From Diogma glabrata (Eukaryota > Arthropoda > Insecta > Diptera > Cylindrotomidae): a stretch of DNA of 64,000 nt. Where the stretch lies: positions 456,441,217 through 456,505,216 of the forward strand of contig OY856186.1 of the NCBI GenBank assembly GCA_963693315.1, written 5' to 3'. Made by a program: the position numbers and the translations under genes. Shown one piece after another: positions 59,963 to 64,000 of this stretch. The notes below the pieces were generated by a model. It was not told the origin of the DNA, did no database searches, and worked only from the letters and a program-made list of their open reading frames with translations. The stretch's first letter is position 1. Each line of letters begins with the position of its first letter.

Positions 59963-60103
59963 AAGCAGGCTACAGACCTTCAATCAATTTGTCAATCAAT
60001 TGAAAACGAAAATAAACGAAATAAAATTTAGGGGATTTTTATACTAAATTTTATTTCGTTTTCGAATTGATTGACAAATTAATTGAAGGTCTGTAGCCTG
60101 CTT
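59963..60103. mobile_element. 141-bp inverted-repeat element
   Basis: Arms begin AAGCAGGCTACAGACCTTCA and continue with AATTTGTCAATCAATT and CGAAATAAAATTTA, separated by about 15 nt. No target duplication can be settled from the flanks (TCTTA on the left, TTATCG on the right). Too small to encode a protein. Confidence 0.8.
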
Positions 60104-60679
60104 ATCGTTTTTGTGAAAAAAAATATATCCTTGGGCAATTCCATTTTCATATTGTATGTGGGAGGCCGTTGAATTCAAAAATACATTTTAATTCGTCTAT
60201 AACTTTTTTATTTATGATCCGAAAAATCCCACAAATCTGTCAAATCTAATTTACGCTAATATCAGTTAGCAGTGAAAATTTGAAATGAATCAAAATTCGA
60301 ATAAAAAAGCTTTAGGCTGTACAAAGTTTTTATTTAGCGTATTAGTATATAAGATTTATGATCTTATATAATTTTCCGGTGACGAATTGATGTTTCGTGT
60401 TAGATTTTTAATAAATATCTAAACAGAGATTGAATACTTGTACTTTTACAAAGAGTTTTATGTTTGATATACATCGCTGCCCAAAACTAAAAACGATGTC
60501 CTCATAAAAGTTTAACCCGAAAACTATATCAAAATCCTTAACCTAAACCGAAGTGTTGATATCTCAGAGCTTGAGATTTCAGCCCCTCCATATTTTGCTA
60601 TTATTATAAACAAAATGTTCAAATTGATCTGTAGTCATTGCCCCACCCACAAAATGATTTTTTGGTATGATCAATTTAG

Positions 60680-61245
60680 AGTGGTCCTCAAAAAAATTTT
60701 AAATTTTTTGTATGGCACCCTCCCATCTCGTGTCAATACCCATAAAAATATTATTTGCAAAACTTGAAATCAATCGTTCAATTCTAAGAAGTACCACCGG
60801 CCACTTAAAGTTGAGAGGTTTCGTTCTGGACCTTAAAAAAAATTTAATTTTTTGTACGACACCCTCCCATTTCGTGTCAACAATACCCATAAAAATATTA
60901 TTTGTAAAATTTGAAATCAATCGTTCAATTCTAAGGCGTGCGGGGGCCACTTAAAGCCTCGCAACTTTTGTTCAGACTCTTTGAAATTGAAATTTAAATT
61001 TTTTGTACGACAACCTCCCGTTTCGTGTCAATACGAATAAAAATATTATTTGGAAAATTTGAAATCAATCGTTCAATTCTAAGGTGTGCCTCGCCCCGGC
61101 CACTTAAAGTTGAGAGGTTTTGTTTTGACCCTTTAAAAAAATTTTAAATTTTTTGTACGACACCCTCCCGTTTCGTGTCAATACCCATAAAAATATTATT
61201 TGCAAAATTTGAAATCAATCGTTCAATTCTAAGGCGTGCCCCTAA
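60680..61245 (+). repeat. ~150-bp tandem repeat, four units
   Basis: Each unit has AATTTTTTGTACGACACCCT, TCGTGTCAATACCCATAAAA, ATTTGCAAAATTTGAAATCA, ATCGTTCAATTCTAAG and, in the first three, CCGGCCACTTAAAGTTGAGA or GGCCACTTAAAGCCTC. Units start near 60700, 60847, 60995 and 61148. Frames on both strands here are translations of the repeat. Confidence 0.8.
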
Positions 61246-61362
61246 CTCGAAAGAAAAACAAAATAATCGAACGAAAAACACACATTTTCCTATTTTTCTA
61301 AAAAAAAACATCGTCCGAATTCCAAAAAAAATATTTTTCGGCACATCTACATGAACTATCTA

Positions 61363-62260
61363 AAATGGTTTTTTTACTACCCCACACCCATCCCCAAAAC
61401 ACACAGAAATATAATTATTTGACACTTCGCTATGATTTTTATTCAAAATTTACCAATCTTCCTGTCTCTGTGAATTTTTAAAAACTTTTCTGTCAACCAT
61501 CGACGAAAAGTTAGGGGGGGAGAACGGTCTGAATTTTGCACTTTTTTGACAATAACTCAAAAAGTGTGCACCGCAAAATTCTAAAAAAAATTGCAATGAA
61601 ATTGCATTGATTTCTAAATAAGGTGTTCTTTCAAATGACACCCCACTCGCTAGGGTCAAAAATGTTTTTTGTTACCCTCTACCCCCGTCCCCTAAACACA
61701 CAGAAATATAATTATTTGAGACTTCGCTATAATCATTTAATAATCATTTACAAATTTACTAAACATCCTAACTCTGTGAATTTTTGCAAATTTTTCTGTC
61801 AATCAGTGTCGAATCGAAGGGGGGAGGACGGTTTGAAAGTCACACTTTTTTGACAATAACTCAAAAACTGTGCACCGCAAAATTCTAAAAAAAATTGCAA
61901 TGTTTTTTAAATAAGTTGCTCTTTTAAATGACACCACACTTGACCATGTTTTAAATAGTGTTTTTACCCCTCCTCATATCCACCCCCTTAATAAATATAG
62001 TTATGAGTATGTGACACTTGCCTATATATTTTCCATAAAAAACTTTCTAATTTTTCTATCATTCCCACTACATTTGAAGATTTTCGATCAGTTAGGTTCA
62101 GAGTTAATCGAGGTAAGAAACCATGAAGAAAACATCATTACTCAAAATTATACAAAAAATGGTGAGGTGTAAAATTCCAAAATAAATTTTTGACTAAGCC
62201 CTTTCATATGATACCCTACTTGAATCTATAAAAAAATGTATTTTTACAAAGGTCTCACAG
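61363..62260 (+). repeat. ~300-bp tandem repeat, two full and one diverged unit
   Basis: ACACACAGAAATATAATTAT recurs at about 61398 and 61698, with a diverged AATAAATATAGTTATGAG at 61990. Each is followed by GTGAATTTTT, TTTTCTGTCAA, GGGGG, TTTTTTGACAATAACTCAAA, GCACCGCAAAATTCT and an AAATGACACC word. An inverted match lies at 10.97-11.64 kb and a partial one at 62.61-62.86 kb. Confidence 0.75.
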
Positions 62261-62394
62261 CGTAACCCTGTAAACCAAACGAAAACAACTTTAATTTTAT
62301 TTATATCTGTCATCTTATGTGGACAGATTAGTTTTGTACGCACATCAAATTTCAGGTCCATAGCATTTACAGTTTATGAGATAATCGATATAAT

Positions 62395-62860
62395 GTGAAA
62401 AACTCGTTTTACTCTCACCAATAGGGTTCGTTATAAAAAACGGAACCCTAAAAAGTCGGACACGTGCGAATAAAATTCGCTCGTCAAGGGTTCCGTGAAT
62501 GTAAATGAACACAATACCAAAAATAATTGACAAAGTTGTGTTGTAAAGTCTTATATTGCCAGACCATAGACAAATAAATGTTTGGTCGTAAATACCAACC
62601 ACGTTTTGTTGCACTTTTTTGACAATAATTCAAAAAATATGCATTGCAAAATTCTAAAAATTTGCAATGTTCCTAATCGAGCTGATCGAGGTAAGAAAAC
62701 ATAAAAAGAACTTCATTATTCAAAATTATACAAAACATACCAAATTATATTTTTAAGGAATACTGAAGTGGATGGACCGCTTTCATATGATACCCTACTT
62801 GTCTCGATAAAAAAAATGTATTTTCTCAAAGTCCTTACATCGTACCCCTGTAAATTTGCA
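62395..62860 (+). repeat. GGGTTCC dispersed repeat, copy 2, followed by a partial tandem unit
   Basis: CTCTCACCAATAGGGTTCG, AACGGAACCCTAAAAAGTCG, GTGCGAATAAAATTCGCTCG and AAGGGTTCCGTGAATGTAAA lie at 62415-62515, then GCCAGACCATAGAC. From 62608 there is a diverged unit of the ~300-bp repeat (TTTTTTGACAATAATTCAAA; TTTCATATGATACCCTACTT). Confidence 0.7.
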
Positions 62861-63435
62861 TTATTTTCATATCACATCACTATCCAGTGTATCCGAATGT
62901 TTGTTCATTCGCAATGTGTTATACTTCGAACTCGGGTTGGTAGCTTGAGTGGAAGGTTTACAATAGTTATTGTGTTTATTCGTGTCATTTGCCTATATGT
63001 GGTGACGGTTTAGTATTTTTTTCAAGTGAAACCATTATTTACAAATGTTGTACTGTAGGGATCTTGTGTTTGTTCTAAAAATTTAATTACATACTGCAAC
63101 ATTCCGAAAACGAAAAAACAAAGTTGCACTTTTTATTGGAATAGTTTTGATGTGCTTTTCATCAAAACTGAACTTCCAATATTTTGGTAGTTTCGTCCGT
63201 CGTTAGAAGTAATGATTGCAATAAATGGTGTCCTTTAAGAAATGTTCGAAACTTGCAAGCCACAAATAATAGAAAATAAGCTAAAAGGCGCCTCGTAACT
63301 CTTACGTCGCCAACAGAACTCAGGTGTGCCCAACCTATATTGGTTGAAAGGAGAGTAGGAGTATCTAGTTTAAAAACCTTATTCGTGGTCTGTTCTGGTT
63401 GCGAGAAGTCCTACATGATTATCACTATCTACTAA
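62861..63435. other. Spacer without recognised genes
   Basis: Slightly less AT-rich than average; no domain in the frame at 62768-63013. Confidence 0.4.
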
Positions 63436-63439
63436 TTAC

Positions 63440-63640
63440 TAAGAATCGCCAAGTGCCCGAAATTCGGCCATTGTAAATAGAAATTGTATATAGACCTCCT
63501 AACGCGTCCATAGTCTGGCGATATAAAGACTTTACAACATAACTTTATGTCATTTATTTTTGATATTGTGTTCTTTTACATTCACGGAACCCTTGGCGAG
63601 CGAATTTTATTCGCACCTGTCCGACTTTTTTTTTATTAAC
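63440..63640 (-). repeat. GGGTTCC dispersed repeat, copy 3
   Basis: On the minus strand: AAAAAAAAAGTCGGACAGG, TGCGAATAAAATTCGCTCGC, AAGGGTTCCGTGAATGTAAA, ATATCGCCAGACTATGGACG, GGAGGTCTATATACAATTTC and TTTACAATGGCCGAATTTCG. It extends past the end of copies 1 and 2 into the segment also present at 46.12-46.19 kb, so it defines the longest version. Confidence 0.75.
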
Positions 63641-64000
63641 ACTCATTTTTTTAAATTTGGACACTTTGTATGAGCGAGTGATAGTTACATTCGATTTTCT
63701 TAAAATTTTCAGGATATGTTAGCACTACAGTGATAAGAAAAAGTGCAGTTTACCATCTCTTAAATCTGGCTCGTTTGACCTTGAATTGAGGTCAAAGTTT
63801 AAGATCACGGGTAAATCGTATAAATAATATGATCTCTGACATTTTACTCCATAAAACCGTGAGTGACCCATGAATTTTTTTAATATGGATTCTACTTGAT
63901 ACTAGGTAGGTGTTAGCATAATTAATTTGGTGGCTCACTCATGGCTTTCAGGGCCAAGGTCATCCGAAAATGTTATTTTCGTTGCTTTTTTTGCCTTGTT
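63641..64000. other. Spacer at the window end
   Basis: No gene, repeat or RNA recognised. Confidence 0.4.

Larger units (their letters stand above)
57900..60600 (+). repeat. Minisatellite-carrying dispersed unit, copy B, interrupted
   Basis: Head (57918-58240: GTCTGCCGGCCGGCCGTCAC, AACTGTACCGGAAGTGTGTC), three units of the ~130-150-bp array (starts near 58304, 58456, 58590), the ~57-bp array (58.7-59.03 kb), then after a ~1.3-kb block of other elements the tail (60365-60600: TTTTCCGGTGACGAATTGAT, CATCGCTGCCCAAAACTAAA, CAGCCCCTCCATATTTT). Removing 59035-60360 makes it collinear with copy A, so that block was inserted later. Confidence 0.65.

Noticed and set aside
60699..61344. Frames with repeated RLRIERLIS phrases on the minus strand
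   Set aside because: The repetition comes from the ~150-bp tandem repeat; stops interrupt and the complementary strand is equally open.

Overview
This is an AT-rich, gene-poor stretch of eukaryotic nuclear DNA, almost certainly from an insect. There are no operons, no bacterial-type genes and no long open frames except one retrotransposon reverse transcriptase (RT). The insect call rests on an insect-style UDP-glycosyltransferase relic, jockey/CR1-type non-LTR retrotransposons, CA-tailed tRNA-type SINEs and short TA-flanked inverted-repeat elements. A fly is plausible (a fungus-gnat-like genome is only a guess). I see no intact host gene. Most short open frames here are chance frames in AT-rich DNA.

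Layout. 0-11.7 kb: LTR-like promoter block, small inverted-repeat elements (1.0 and 1.2-1.7 kb), a ~110-bp tandem repeat (2.6-3.0 kb), two copies of an internally deleted LINE derivative (6.2-6.8 and 10.3-11.0 kb; the first carries a 108-bp hairpin, the second sits inside a dispersed repeat) and the first SINE. 11.6-14.4 kb: second SINE, an unrecognised coding-looking fragment, a broken LINE ORF1 and a cluster of degenerate GATCCGG words. 15-22 kb: repeat-poor AT-rich DNA, a tRNA-Lys-like relic and a 546-bp palindrome with no spacer. 22.2-24.8 kb: a repeat carrying two minisatellite arrays between ~150-bp inverted repeats. 27-36 kb: two further LTR-like blocks, tandem repeats, a SINE and a solo inverted-repeat element.

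36-45 kb: a broken UDP-glycosyltransferase fragment, a SINE, a long-unit tandem repeat and two LINE copies in opposite orientation. The minus-strand copy has an uninterrupted 451-codon RT frame; the plus-strand copy lost RT motifs A and B. 45-57 kb: SINE, second copy of the minisatellite-carrying repeat, another LINE 3' end, and two decayed jockey-type LINEs in opposite orientation. 57-64 kb: third copy of the minisatellite-carrying repeat, split by a 1.3-kb block of inverted-repeat elements and tandem repeats, then two tandem arrays (~150 and ~300 bp) and several copies of a dispersed repeat containing AAGGGTTCCGTGAATG.

The elements work as a layered transposon graveyard rather than a pathway. 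Non-autonomous elements (SINE, LINE derivative, inverted-repeat elements) would need enzymes supplied elsewhere; the LINE at 43.4-44.9 kb is the only copy with an undamaged RT, and it is 5'-truncated. Nested insertions give relative ages in several places. All homologies were judged by eye without database searches.
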